Assembly: GCA_030740295.1 (NCBI GenBank)
Contig: JASLXP010001307.1
Location: 1-39,783, forward strand
Direction of reading: 5' to 3'
Length of the DNA stretch: 39,783 nucleotides
Source: Planctomycetota bacterium
GTDB lineage: Bacteria; Planctomycetota; PUPC01; JACPCR01
Shown here: piece after piece, positions 25,141-34,900 of the stretch
How the letters are laid out: every line of letters begins with the position of its first letter
Position numbering within the stretch: the first letter of the stretch is position 1
Program-made: the position numbers and the translations under genes
Notes under the pieces: model-generated
The model's database searches: none
What the model was told of the DNA's origin: nothing
The model's input: only the letters and a program-made list of their open reading frames with translations

Positions 25141-26361
25141 TCAATGTGAAACAGCGGCCGCGGCTTTTTCGCCGACGAGCCGATTCTCGGAAAAACGTGA
25201 CAGCGCAAATGGGCGGATGAGTTTAGGTGTCTCGCCAGTGGCGATCAATTCCGCCAGCCAGCGTCCACCGGCCGGACCGGCCTTGAAGCCGTACGTGCCC
25301 CAACCCACGTCGAGGAAGAAGCCGTCGAGTCCTTCGACCCCGCTGATGACCGGCGCAAAGTCGGGCGTCATATCGCAGATGCCGCCCCATTGGCGCATCA
25401 CCTTAAGCTGGTGCAGTTGCGGGAATAGCTCGAGGGTGTATTTGGCCATCTGCTCCAGCGTCGGCAGCGTGCTCTTCATGCTGTACGTCTGGTAAGGATC
25501 GATCTCCGCTCCGATGACAAGCTCGCCCCGGTCTGTCTGATTCACATAAACATGCAGCGAAGCGGAGACGATGACTTTGTCGAGGAACGGCTTCATCGGC
25601 TCAGTCACGCATGCCTGCAGCGGCTGGGCAATGATCGGCAGGTTGATATCCACCATTTCGCTGATCGTAGAGCAGAGCCCGGAGGTGCAATTGGCGACCA
25701 CCGGCGTCGAGATGAAACCCCGGTTGGTCTGCACGCCGGTCACGCGGCCGCCGTCCGGGCTGACCTCGATGGCCGTAGCCTCAGTGAGATTGTGAATTTC
25801 GATCCCCATCCGATCGCAGGCTCGGGCATAGGCCCAGACCACCGCATCATGCCGGATGATGCCCCCCGGCGGATGATACAGCCCGGCCAATACCGGCATA
25901 TGCGCCTGGGGCGAGAGGTCCAGCGCGGGCACGAGCCTATCGATCTCATCAGGGAAAATCAGGCGGCTGTCGACGCCGAGCAGCTTGTTAGTTTCCGCAC
26001 GGACACGGAGCCCAACAATCGATGAATCCGAATGCGCGAGCGTCAGGTGCCCGCATTGGGTGAACATCAGATTCCAGCCAAGCTCCCACGAAAGTTCTTC
26101 GTAAAGACTCAGTGAAGAAGCGTAGAACGGGACGCCTTCGGGTGTCCGGTAATTGGCCCGCAGGATGGCCGTGTTGCGCCCGCTGTTGCCTGCACCCAGG
26201 TAACTCTTCTCGAGGACCGCGATTCGAGTAATCCCGAATTCTTTGCCCAGGTAGTAGGCCGTGGCGAGACCATGTACGCCGGCGCCAATGATGACGACGT
26301 CGTATCGATTCTTGAGCTCGTGGCTGCGCCACATGCGTTCATGGCTGAATAATTGGAACAT
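25141..26361 (-). CDS. FAD-dependent oxidoreductase, sarcosine oxidase beta subunit (SoxB)-like
   Basis: A 406-residue DAO-family flavoprotein. FAD-binding GAGVHGLAT (residues 26-34) follows YDVVII, and GAGNSGRNTAILRANY resembles the SoxB segment. A RHDAVVWAYARA stretch places H171 close to the covalent-flavin His region of heterotetrameric sarcosine oxidase beta, as I remember it. The C-terminal FLDVGWGTYGFKAGP matches the SoxB substrate/FAD loop. It would oxidatively demethylate sarcosine, N-methylglutamate or another secondary amine. The alpha, gamma and delta partners of SoxBDAG are not in the window, so it may act alone. The stop is 13 bases from the GMAS-like start, so the pair is an operon. 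Confidence 0.85.
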   Translation of the reverse strand: MFQLFSHERMWRSHELKNRYDVVIIGAGVHGLATAYYLGKEFGITRIAVLEKSYLGAGNSGRNTAILRANYRTPEGVPFYASSLSLYEELSWELGWNLMFTQCGHLTLAHSDSSIVGLRVRAETNKLLGVDSRLIFPDEIDRLVPALDLSPQAHMPVLAGLYHPPGGIIRHDAVVWAYARACDRMGIEIHNLTEATAIEVSPDGGRVTGVQTNRGFISTPVVANCTSGLCSTISEMVDINLPIIAQPLQACVTEPMKPFLDKVIVSASLHVYVNQTDRGELVIGAEIDPYQTYSMKSTLPTLEQMAKYTLELFPQLHQLKVMRQWGGICDMTPDFAPVISGVEGLDGFFLDVGWGTYGFKAGPAGGRWLAELIATGETPKLIRPFALSRFSENRLVGEKAAAAVSH

Positions 26362-26494
26362 GGTCTATCTGATGATTCCAGGGGATTGACTGGAGCCTGC
26401 TCAGTGAAATCTACATGTCAAAAGGTCAATCAGGCAAATCCATCAACCGCGGCCTGGAGCAAGAATGCTGATTTCATTGGGATGCCTGGCAGAC

Positions 26495-27523
26495 TCATTT
26501 TCCGAAAAGCTCTTCCGTTTCCCAAATCACCACACCCATGTGGTAACGATTGTGCTCGTTCGCTCTGGCAGCGTAGTAGGCGGTCACAATCTTCTGGTCC
26601 TCAGTCTGCACGCTTGACGGATAGCCGAGGTCCGTATGGCCAAGGTCGACGAGCTTCACGGGTGGTGACCAGGCATCGCCTTCATCGTTGCTGATACGTG
26701 CGTCCACTCCCCACATGCGGCGGCAGCGGTTGCCGTAAGTGATAAGGATCTTGCCATCGGCCAGGCGGAGCAGGTGCGCGGGGTGCTGCATGCCCAGTCC
26801 AAGTGCCGTATGGAATTGCCAGGTCTCGCCGTCATCCTCAGAACGAAACAGATCGGTGCCGCCCGGTGAGATCCGCCGGGCCGCGGCGAGCCATCGGCCA
26901 TCGCCCAGATGCAGAGGAGATGTCTCGTTGTTGTGGCCCGCGCTGATGATGGTGCCGTTTCCCCAGGTCTGGCCGTTGTCGTTACTCTTTAGGAAATAGC
27001 AGGAATTGTAATCCTCTTCGGCAGTTCCGATTTTTCCGCTGTAGCCTGAGACGTAGGCAGCATCTTCGCCACGAGGGAGCACGTCGCCGAATGGGATTAC
27101 CAGGCCCATGCCTTCTTCCGGTGCGGGGGGAAATGATCTGTTGAGCGACCAGGAGTTCCCGCTGTCGTCCGACCGGCAGACCCATGCTTCCAGGCATTGG
27201 GAATCACGAAACTCGATGGCCTCTCCTCTTTCGACCTGCTCCTGCGTCGGCCTGTTCGACCAGCCTGAAGCGATGACGACCAAGTCGCCATTTCCGGCGA
27301 GCCCTGCGGCGACATTCATCCGGTTGGTTTCGGGATCGTGCGGCGCGGGTGTGCCCCGGTATTCCCACATGCGCCCGCCGTCCACACTGGCCCAGCAATC
27401 GACGTCTCCCTGCCATCGGCCGTGACAGGGCTGATTGAAAATGGTGGCGACGATTTCTCCGTTCGGCAGGAGTGTCAGGTTTGGCCAGGCGCAGACGTTG
27501 TCGATGGCGATGTATCTTTCCAT
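26495..27523 (-). CDS. Sialidase-superfamily (BNR/Asp-box) six-bladed propeller protein
   Basis: A 342-residue protein with five Asp-box motifs (S-x-D-x-G-x-x-W): SVDGGRMW, SDDSGNSW, SNDNGQTW, SEDDGETW and SNDEGDAW. This is the hallmark of the sialidase/neuraminidase-type propeller. There is no signal peptide, so it would be cytoplasmic. It contains several Arg residues that could form the Arg triad, but I cannot assign the full sialidase active site. It may be an exo-sialidase-like hydrolase of unknown specificity. It lies in the minus-strand run between E1 beta and the SoxB-like gene. Confidence 0.8.
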   Translation of the reverse strand: MERYIAIDNVCAWPNLTLLPNGEIVATIFNQPCHGRWQGDVDCWASVDGGRMWEYRGTPAPHDPETNRMNVAAGLAGNGDLVVIASGWSNRPTQEQVERGEAIEFRDSQCLEAWVCRSDDSGNSWSLNRSFPPAPEEGMGLVIPFGDVLPRGEDAAYVSGYSGKIGTAEEDYNSCYFLKSNDNGQTWGNGTIISAGHNNETSPLHLGDGRWLAAARRISPGGTDLFRSEDDGETWQFHTALGLGMQHPAHLLRLADGKILITYGNRCRRMWGVDARISNDEGDAWSPPVKLVDLGHTDLGYPSSVQTEDQKIVTAYYAARANEHNRYHMGVVIWETEELFGK

Positions 27524-27620
27524 GGTGAGTCCAGGTTTCAGTGTTCAGGACAGAGCCTCGAGTTTGAAGAGGCGCTTCTGCCTGTTCGGGATTGAGGGGT
27601 CAAGCCATTTGGTGAGCCGC

Positions 27621-28601
27621 CTATCCCTTTGCCATGACCCGCCGGATGGCATCGATCACGTCCTGATCGCTTGGGAGAATTGCGCTTTCGAGCGGTTCAG
27701 ACACAGGCATCGGCGCGTCATGGGAAGTGACACGCTGGATGGGTGCCTTCAAGTCATCATGCGCAAGTTCCGCAACCGTCGCGGCCACCTCGGCAGGGAA
27801 GCCGCAACTTCGACACGCCTCGCTGACGATGACCAGTCGCCCGGTCTTTCTTACGGAATCCAAAATCGTTTGAGTATCCAACGGCTTGAGTGTCTGCGGA
27901 TCGATGACTTCGATATCGGCTGTGTCGCTGACGTCCTCAGCGATCCGGACGGACAGCGGCACCATCCGGCCAGTGGCCACGATCGTCACGTCCGAGCCTT
28001 TACGATGGACAGCCGCCTTTCCGATCTTGATCAGGAATTCCATTTCCGGCACTTCGCCTTTGACGCTGTAGAGCCGCCGGCTCTCGAGGAAAACGATCGG
28101 GTTGTCGTCGCGGATGGCAGCCTTGAGCAAGCCCTTGGCGGCAAACGGTGTCGACGGCATGATGACCACCAGGCCGGGGACATGCGCGAACCAGGATTCC
28201 AGGCTCTGCGAGTGCTGGGCGCCCATGCTGATACCGGTGCAGATCGGGGACCGCATGACGAGTGGAATCTTGACCCCGCCCCCGGTCATGTACCGCAGCT
28301 TTGCGGCATGATTCACAATCTGGTCCATGGCAATGGTCATGAAATCTACGAATTGAAATTCGATCACCGGCCGCGCACCGACCAGGGCCCCGCCGATGCC
28401 TGCGCCGGCAATTGCGGCCTCTGAAATCGGGGTATCGATAATTCGGCCGGCGCCGAATTCATCCAGCAACCCCCTGGTGACATCAAACAGACCGCCGATC
28501 CCGCCCACGTCCTCACCCACCACATAGACGGCGGGATCGCGGGTCATCTCTTCGCGCAAGGCTTCGTTCAATGCCTCGGAATAGGTAATCTGTCTCGTCA
28601 T
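27621..28601 (-). CDS. 2-oxoacid / acetoin dehydrogenase E1 component, beta subunit
   Basis: A 326-residue transketolase-like beta subunit. Recognisable segments include YVVGEDVGGIGGLF at the N-terminus, DTPISEAAIAGAGIGGAL (conserved PISE), EFQFVDFMTIAMDQIVNHAA, and a C-terminal VIDPQTLKPLDTQTI block. These match PdhB/AcoB. With the alpha subunit it decarboxylates pyruvate or acetoin using thiamine diphosphate and passes the acyl group to lipoyl-E2. The ATG overlaps the stop of the alpha gene by four bases (ATGA), typical for these pairs. E2 and E3 are not in the window. Pyruvate versus acetoin cannot be decided. Confidence 0.93.
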   Translation of the reverse strand: MTRQITYSEALNEALREEMTRDPAVYVVGEDVGGIGGLFDVTRGLLDEFGAGRIIDTPISEAAIAGAGIGGALVGARPVIEFQFVDFMTIAMDQIVNHAAKLRYMTGGGVKIPLVMRSPICTGISMGAQHSQSLESWFAHVPGLVVIMPSTPFAAKGLLKAAIRDDNPIVFLESRRLYSVKGEVPEMEFLIKIGKAAVHRKGSDVTIVATGRMVPLSVRIAEDVSDTADIEVIDPQTLKPLDTQTILDSVRKTGRLVIVSEACRSCGFPAEVAATVAELAHDDLKAPIQRVTSHDAPMPVSEPLESAILPSDQDVIDAIRRVMAKG

Positions 28602-29557
28602 ACGTAAATGTCGTCAAACGCGGTTTCGGGATCGGGCAGCGGGCTTGAACGGGCAAAGGATTCCGCTTCGTCTATCAGCACCGCTACCTCCTCTTCAATC
28701 TGTGATTGGCCATCTGCATCGAGAATGCCGTTGTCTAAAAGGACCTGCAGCAAGGCCGCAATAGGATCACGTTTTCGCCAGTCCTCGATTTCCTGTGCAG
28801 GCCGTGGATCCGGTCGCGGAAACACGGAATGGCCTTCCCAGCGATACGTTTTGCACTCGACCAGAGACGGGCCTTCGCCGGTCCGGGCACGTTCAATCGC
28901 CGTTACCGCGACGGCGTGGACCTCCTCCACATCATTGCCATCGACGATATGCCCAGGCATGCTGTAGGCTGCCGCGCGGTCGGCCACATGGTTGACCGCG
29001 GTTGTTGCCTCGAAGCCGGCACTCAAGGCCCAGTGATTGTTTTCGCAGACAAAGACCACCGCGAGCTTGTTCACCGCGGCAAAGTTGGCGGCCTCATGAA
29101 AGGAGCCTTGATTCGTTGCACCATCGCCGAAGAAGCAGACCACGACGCGGTCATGCCCGAGCACCCGGCAGCCTAGTGCGGCACCGGCAGCGATAGGGAT
29201 GCCGCCGCCGACAATACCGTCGGCGCCCAGCATGCCACGGTCCATATCGGCGAGATGCATGCTGCCGCCCTTGCCTTTGCAGTAGCCCGTAGCGCGTCCA
29301 AAGATTTCCGCCAGCATCCGTCGTACATCGAGCCCACGGGCGATGCAGTGCCCATGACCGCGGTGCGTGCTGGTGACGTAGTCATCGTCGCGCATCGCGG
29401 CGCAGATGCCGACGGCCACCGCTTCCATGCCGGTGTACGAATGGGCCGCGCCTTGCACCAGGCCCTTCTTATGGCAGTCCACCACCTTTTGCTCAAAGCA
29501 ACGAATGGTCAGCATCTGGCGATAAAGCTCGAGCAATCGTTGCGGGCTCAGTTTCAT
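28598..29557 (-). CDS. 2-oxoacid / acetoin dehydrogenase E1 component, alpha subunit
   Basis: A 319-residue thiamine-diphosphate enzyme subunit. The TPP motif runs from GDGATNQG (G144-D145-G146) to ENN (N173, N174), with the usual spacing. The phosphate-loop-like THRGHGH (65-71) and GGSMHLAD and GADGIVGGGIPIAAGAAL match PdhA/AcoA. A good ribosome site (AGGGAG) precedes the ATG. It begins two bases after the stop of the zinc dehydrogenase gene and overlaps the beta gene, so the three are one transcription unit. A neighbouring MDR dehydrogenase would fit acetoin/butanediol metabolism, but pyruvate is equally possible. Confidence 0.94.
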   Translation of the reverse strand: MKLSPQRLLELYRQMLTIRCFEQKVVDCHKKGLVQGAAHSYTGMEAVAVGICAAMRDDDYVTSTHRGHGHCIARGLDVRRMLAEIFGRATGYCKGKGGSMHLADMDRGMLGADGIVGGGIPIAAGAALGCRVLGHDRVVVCFFGDGATNQGSFHEAANFAAVNKLAVVFVCENNHWALSAGFEATTAVNHVADRAAAYSMPGHIVDGNDVEEVHAVAVTAIERARTGEGPSLVECKTYRWEGHSVFPRPDPRPAQEIEDWRKRDPIAALLQVLLDNGILDADGQSQIEEEVAVLIDEAESFARSSPLPDPETAFDDIYV

Positions 29558-29559
29558 GA

Positions 29560-30612
29560 TCAGCTCCCTGCAATACTTGATGCCGGCGGCGTCAGCAGGA
29601 TCTTCGCCGCGTCACAGTTTTCCAGTCGCTCGAAGGCCGCCTTCCACTGGTCCAGTGCAACGATTGCCGAGACCAATGGCTGAACGTCGATGATGCCTTT
29701 CGCCATCAACTCCAGGGCCATATCGAACGAGCTCCAGCAGTGTGCGAAAGAGCCGATGACACTGAGCTCCCGAAAGGCGATCTGCGAATAATCGACGGTA
29801 ATAGCTCCTTCGAACAGTCCGAGCTGGAGAATCGTTCCGCCCTTGCGTGTGCAACGGTATCCGGCCTCGACGGCAGGAGATGCGCCGGACGCCTCGACCG
29901 TGATGTCGACCCCGCCATGGTCTTCGCAAAACGGCTGGATGCGCTCCCACAGGTCCTCTTCATCCACTTTCACGGTGAGGTCCGCTCCAACTGTCCTGGC
30001 TAATTCGAGACGGGTCGCGTCCTTCGCAGTTCCGGCGATAATTACTGTGGCGCCGTGGGCCTTCGCCACCATTCCGGCCAGTAACCCGATTGGCCCAGGC
30101 CCGGTCACCAGAACAATGTCACCGGCTGCAACCCGGGCTCGTTCGATCAGGGCGTGCACACAAACTGCCAAAGGCTCTGTCATGGCCCCGGCGATGTAAT
30201 CGACGTTATCGGGCAAGTGATGGATCGCAGCTTGGCGTACAACCGCGAATTCGGTGAATCCGCCGTCAACGTGGACCCCATATACCCGGCGGGCCGCACA
30301 ACTGTTGGTCCTTCCGCTCTGACAGAAACGGCAGGTACCGCAGAGGACGGCCGTCGTTTCCGCCATCACCCGGTCACCCACTTCAATCCCGGACACATCG
30401 TCCCCGACTGCGGTTACCTGGCCACTGAATTCATGCCCCAGAATTACCGGCGGCACGTAAGGGAAGGTGTCGTGATAGATATGAACATCGGTACCGCAAA
30501 TCCCAGCCGCCTGAACGGCAATCTGCACCTGGTCCGGGCCCGCTTTTGGCACGGGCACGTCCGTCATCTGCACGTGACCGGGACCTTGCTTTTCCTTTCT
30601 CAGTGCCTGCAT
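29560..30612 (-). CDS. Zinc-dependent medium-chain alcohol dehydrogenase (threonine/butanediol/sorbitol type)
   Basis: A 350-residue MDR enzyme. The catalytic zinc site includes C39, H60 and E61 (ICGTD and ILGHEFSG). The structural zinc loop has C91, C94, C97 and C105 (CGTCRFCQSGRTNSC). The NAD-binding motif is GPGPIGLLAG. The ATG at 30612 is preferred; a 24-residue upstream extension with a hydrophobic start (to 30684) is not typical for the family. The MDR subgroup resembles threonine 3-dehydrogenase, butanediol dehydrogenase and sorbitol dehydrogenase, which by sequence alone are hard to separate. The E1 alpha gene follows two bases later. It is divergent from the enolase-superfamily gene at 30718, sharing a ~105-base promoter region. 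Confidence 0.9.
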   Translation of the reverse strand: MQALRKEKQGPGHVQMTDVPVPKAGPDQVQIAVQAAGICGTDVHIYHDTFPYVPPVILGHEFSGQVTAVGDDVSGIEVGDRVMAETTAVLCGTCRFCQSGRTNSCAARRVYGVHVDGGFTEFAVVRQAAIHHLPDNVDYIAGAMTEPLAVCVHALIERARVAAGDIVLVTGPGPIGLLAGMVAKAHGATVIIAGTAKDATRLELARTVGADLTVKVDEEDLWERIQPFCEDHGGVDITVEASGASPAVEAGYRCTRKGGTILQLGLFEGAITVDYSQIAFRELSVIGSFAHCWSSFDMALELMAKGIIDVQPLVSAIVALDQWKAAFERLENCDAAKILLTPPASSIAGS

Positions 30613-30717
30613 GTTAGAACGCCTTATCAGGAAATGTCGTTGAATACCCAAATACCAAAGTAGTACACCCACGGCAACCGCCATTTCCGCAAAGAAAACT
30701 GTCTATCAACAGACAAC
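30613..30717. promoter_or_regulatory. Divergent promoter region
   Basis: A 105-base gap between two oppositely oriented genes. The minus-strand eight-gene run and the enolase-superfamily gene must both be transcribed from here unless readthrough is used. No convincing sigma-70 boxes are visible. The 3' part is A/C-rich (CAACAGACAACATG) without a strong ribosome site for the + gene. Confidence 0.5.
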
Positions 30718-31860
30718 ATGAAGATAACTGCTGTCCGCTGCCACCTCCTCACTGCTGACCTTGCCGACAACGCCTTTTCCGCGCTGACCTCCAGCATCCG
30801 CTACTGGACAACTGCCCTCGCTGAGATTGAAACGGACGAAGGCATCTCTGGCCTTGGGGAGTGTTACGCGGCACTGTTTGCCCCGGAAGCGACGAAAACT
30901 CTGATCGAGACTTTCGCTCCTCTGCTGGTGGACGAGAATCCGCTCGAAGTTGAATCGCTTTACGAAAAGTTGTGCAGCAAATCGCTGTTCTGGTCCAAAG
31001 CGGGGCTGCCTCTGGCTGTCATTGGCGTTATCGAAAATGCACTGTGGGACATCAAGGGAAAGGCGATGGGGCAGCCCGTATGGAAGCTCCTTGGCGGAGA
31101 GAATCCTGAGCCCATCAAGGTCTACGCGAGTGGTGGACTTGAGGCAGATGAGCGTGTGCTGGCCGCAGAACTTGAGCAATATATCGAGAAAGGTTATCGC
31201 GCAGTGAAGATCCGCATTTGGGGATCGATCGAGGAGGACATCGCCAAGGTGAGACTCGCTCGTAGTATTCTTGGCGATGATATCGAACTGATGGTCGATG
31301 GCGTCATGGGCCACAACCCGAACCCGTGGACAGCCGAGCAGGCTCTCGAAAGGGCGCGTGCGATGGAGGACCTGAACATCGCCTGGTTCGAAGAGCCCTG
31401 CGGGAACAGGGATTATGCGGGCTACGCTTCCGTGCGCGAGAACAGCAGCGTCCCTGTCGCCGGTGGGGAGAGCGCTGTTGGACTTCACGAATTCAAGTCC
31501 TTCTTCGATGCCGGTTCACTGGACATCGCCCAGCCTGATGCTACCCACAGCGGTGGCATCATCGAGTGCTGCAAAATCGCCGACCTTGCCAGATTGCATG
31601 GTGTGCAGGTTGTTTATCATTCGTGGGGCGCCGCACCATGCCTGCTGGCCAATTACCATCTGGCGTTCAGCCAGACCAGAACATCTTATCTCGAATTCCC
31701 AACTCATGGGCTGCCTTTCATCCAGGAACTCGCCATCGAACCATTCAAATTGGAAAGCGGCCGGTACCCGCCCTCTGCCGCGCCGGGCCTCGGCGTTCAT
31801 CTGCCTGATGGCTTAGTTGAGCACTACCCGTTCAGGCCTGAAACGGGCTTTTGGACCTAA
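30718..31860 (+). CDS. Enolase-superfamily (mandelate racemase/muconate lactonizing enzyme type) protein
   Basis: A 380-residue two-domain enzyme with an alpha/beta capping domain (~1-125) then a (beta/alpha)7-barrel. Catalytic features: K164-I-R166 (K-x-R in place of K-x-K), metal ligands D194 (LMVDGVMG), the Glu pair at 225-226 (WFEEP) and E251 (AGGES), and H301 (VYHSWG). The late His and D274 (QPDATH) suggest a His-Asp dyad, as in acid-sugar dehydratases and mandelate racemase. It would abstract a proton alpha to a carboxylate, probably dehydrating an aldonate. It precedes a polysaccharide-active lipoprotein by ~120 bases, consistent with uronate/aldonate catabolism, but the substrate is not identified. 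Confidence 0.88.
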   Translation: MKITAVRCHLLTADLADNAFSALTSSIRYWTTALAEIETDEGISGLGECYAALFAPEATKTLIETFAPLLVDENPLEVESLYEKLCSKSLFWSKAGLPLAVIGVIENALWDIKGKAMGQPVWKLLGGENPEPIKVYASGGLEADERVLAAELEQYIEKGYRAVKIRIWGSIEEDIAKVRLARSILGDDIELMVDGVMGHNPNPWTAEQALERARAMEDLNIAWFEEPCGNRDYAGYASVRENSSVPVAGGESAVGLHEFKSFFDAGSLDIAQPDATHSGGIIECCKIADLARLHGVQVVYHSWGAAPCLLANYHLAFSQTRTSYLEFPTHGLPFIQELAIEPFKLESGRYPPSAAPGLGVHLPDGLVEHYPFRPETGFWT

Positions 31861-31980
31861 GGCAGCCTTTCGGCCAGCTACGCACAACGCGGAGAGTGAA
31901 GACTTTAACTTCTGACAGAACCCGCGGATCAGATCGATAGTGTCAAAATCTTGAGCTTCGTGTCCCACACCAAACAGACC

Positions 31981-34900
31981 ATGTTCCATCGGCTCGTTTG
32001 TCTTTCTCTGATCTGTCTGCTGACAGGCTGCACGCCATCGAAACGTGCAGAAGAAAAGGATGGACCGGAAGATGGACGTATACGAATAGATGTTCTGGAG
32101 TATTCGAAAAGGAAGTCGCCGGTATTGGACTTTCCGTCAACTACGGGACTGATCTTTCCTGAAGGCTTCCTGAGGGAAGGGTCGGCTGGTCGACTCGTGG
32201 ATGATCGCGGCCGCTCGATACCGTTCGAGTCCGAGGTGACGGGCTGGTGGGACGTGGATCACTCCTCGATTAAATGGGTGCTCCTTCATTTTCGGGCGAG
32301 CGAAAATCGAACGTATTACTTCGAGCCCGGCAGGAAGGCCAAGAGGTTCGATGGCGATGCGCTGGGCGGCCAGACTCCGGATGCTGTCGAAGTCGATACT
32401 GGGCCACTCCGGGTGAGGCTCTCGATGGATCAGCCCCGACTGTTTGAGTCTGTCAAGCTGCACGGGCAGGAGCAGGTCGATCCGGATGCCGCCGAATTCA
32501 CTTTAACTGCCGATGACACTAAGGAACAGATCCCGGGACGTCTGCTCGATTGGAAAGCTGGATTGGAGGAATCGACCGCGGCGCGGGCCACGGTGAAGGC
32601 GAGCGGGATGTTCAAGTATCCGGACGGACGGCCCATGGCGCGCCTGGATTTGCGCTACTGTTTTTACAGGGGCGAATCATTCGTTCGCCTTTACCACACG
32701 CTGACGTGGATGATCAAAGATACTCGCGTTGGTGCACGGGATGTTTCCCTTTCGATGAAGCCCGTGCGCAGCAAGACATCCGAAGTTTACATCGGGCTAA
32801 CCGAAGGGGACACGCCGCTGCGGATCAACAAAGACCATTTTTCTCTGCATCAGGATCGGGCCGATCACTTTACAGCACAATCCGGCGACCTGGTCATCAG
32901 GGAAGGCAAACAGATCGGCGGCTGGGTTTACCTGGGCGATGCAGCCGGTATGGGCATCAGCGTTTCGTTGCGTCATGCATGGCAAACGCATCCGACTTCT
33001 TTCTCGTTGAACGAAGGCCGACTCTCTCTGCAATTCTGGCCAAAGGGAGGGCCGCGGCTTTCGTTCCTTCCTGAAGACGTCATGACGCCTAAGATCTACC
33101 GCCACCATACGTGGAAGCGTTATCCGTTTTCAAAGGAGAAGGGGCACTTTGTCAACAACTACGAAAACTCTCCGGGTTTCCTGTACACGGCCGAGGGCGC
33201 GGCACGGACGAATGAGGTCGTCTTTGGTTTTCACGATGGCCGCACGAAACGTTCTCCCGATCAGTTGAACAGCGTAACGCAGCATCCGATCGTCCTCCGC
33301 CAGGACCCGAAATCGGCCATGAAAGTGCCCTTCATGGGATTCAAAATCATGCCGCGGCAGCCGGAGAAGTATCCGAATATCGAACGGGCTGTGGACTGGC
33401 TGGGGAGGCTGTCGATGGCGCGTTGGATCTCTGAAACGAATTACGGCCTGCTTCGTTTTGGCATGGTGCGATGGTCGAAGCACGGCGAATACACCTACTA
33501 CCGCTGGATGGATAACACTCAATACGATCAGCAGATGATCCCCTGGCTGCTCTTCATGCGAGGAGGAGGACGCAACTGGTTCGAGGAGGGGGAAATCACC
33601 TCTCGTTACTGCATGGACATGAACGTCAATCACTACAACACCCGCGGCTCGCCCACGGGTTACATGGCGACGTGCGGCGGGGCTTTGCCGTTTCCTAATT
33701 TTGCTTTCACGGACTGGAACATGAAAGGGATGAAGCTGCATTTCCTATATTACTACTGGCATCTGACCGGCTATCGTCGGGCAAAGGATGTGATGGATGA
33801 AGTGATTGCGGGCACAAAGGAATTCACCCGCAGACAAGCCAAAGCGAAAGGACCACATCAACTGGTCGGCGGCCGTGAGATGTACAACATGAATCGCTTC
33901 TGGGCCCTGGCCTACCAGGAAACGCTCGATCCCGAAATCGCCGAGTTTGCCCGCGCCTCGAGGGAGGTGACCGTGAAGCGAGAATGGAAGTCAGAAGAAA
34001 AGCGGTTCAGCGGCCCGGTCGTGTATCTCTACGATGGGCTGGTCCTGCAGCAACGAGTTTTCAAAGATCCGGCCCTGAGCAGAGCGATGCTCGATCATCT
34101 TGAACACGAAATGCTGCCCATTGAGACCATCGGCGGAATCCGGAGTCCCAGCGATACCATCGGATGCCAGTGGGCCTTTGAACAGACCGGGGATATTCGA
34201 TATGCCGAAGCAGGATGGGACGTCGCACGGGGCATGGCGGACCTGGTGCCTGACGTTGACCTGGCGACGCAAAATGTGCCCACTTACCCCTACACGTATC
34301 TGGGCAACTCCATCATTCGGCTACACCTGATGCCCATACTCGCGGGTGTGAGCCTTGGCGATCGGTTGGGCTTTGACTCGCAACGGCCAAGGAAGCTCCG
34401 CAACAACTTCTTTACACTTCAAAAGCCAACGAAAAAGGGTGAGCCTTATACTGGAGTTGCGTTCATCCTGGCCATGATGGACGGGCCGCTGGAAGTCACT
34501 GCATTGCTGAGGACAGGAGCCGCAACAGCGGAAGTATCTCTTACGCGGCCAAATGGAGAGCAGCCTTCAAAAGCAGAGATTTCCCAGGAGGACGGAATAC
34601 TTCACGCCAAGTTTGCATTACCGAAAGTAACAAAAGGAGATTCATTCAGAATCGAGATTCATTTTCCGGGTGGCGCCAGATACCTGATTCAGACGGATGC
34701 CGGCCTCGTCTATCACCTGCCGCCCGGTCAGTACCATGGAAACGCTCCCCTCTCCGGCGGGCAGTCATACACTCCGATGCGCTTCTACTGCAAGACAGTT
34801 GCAGATCGGGCCGACTACATAAACCGAATCCCTCGCCCTTACTCGATACGGGACGCGATGTCCGATGAGTTGCTCTTTCGGCCTTCTCGCTTCAATACGC

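Noticed and set aside
27435..28424. 329-codon plus-strand frame across E1 beta
   Set aside because: Antisense to a well-supported subunit gene with a four-base overlap to E1 alpha.
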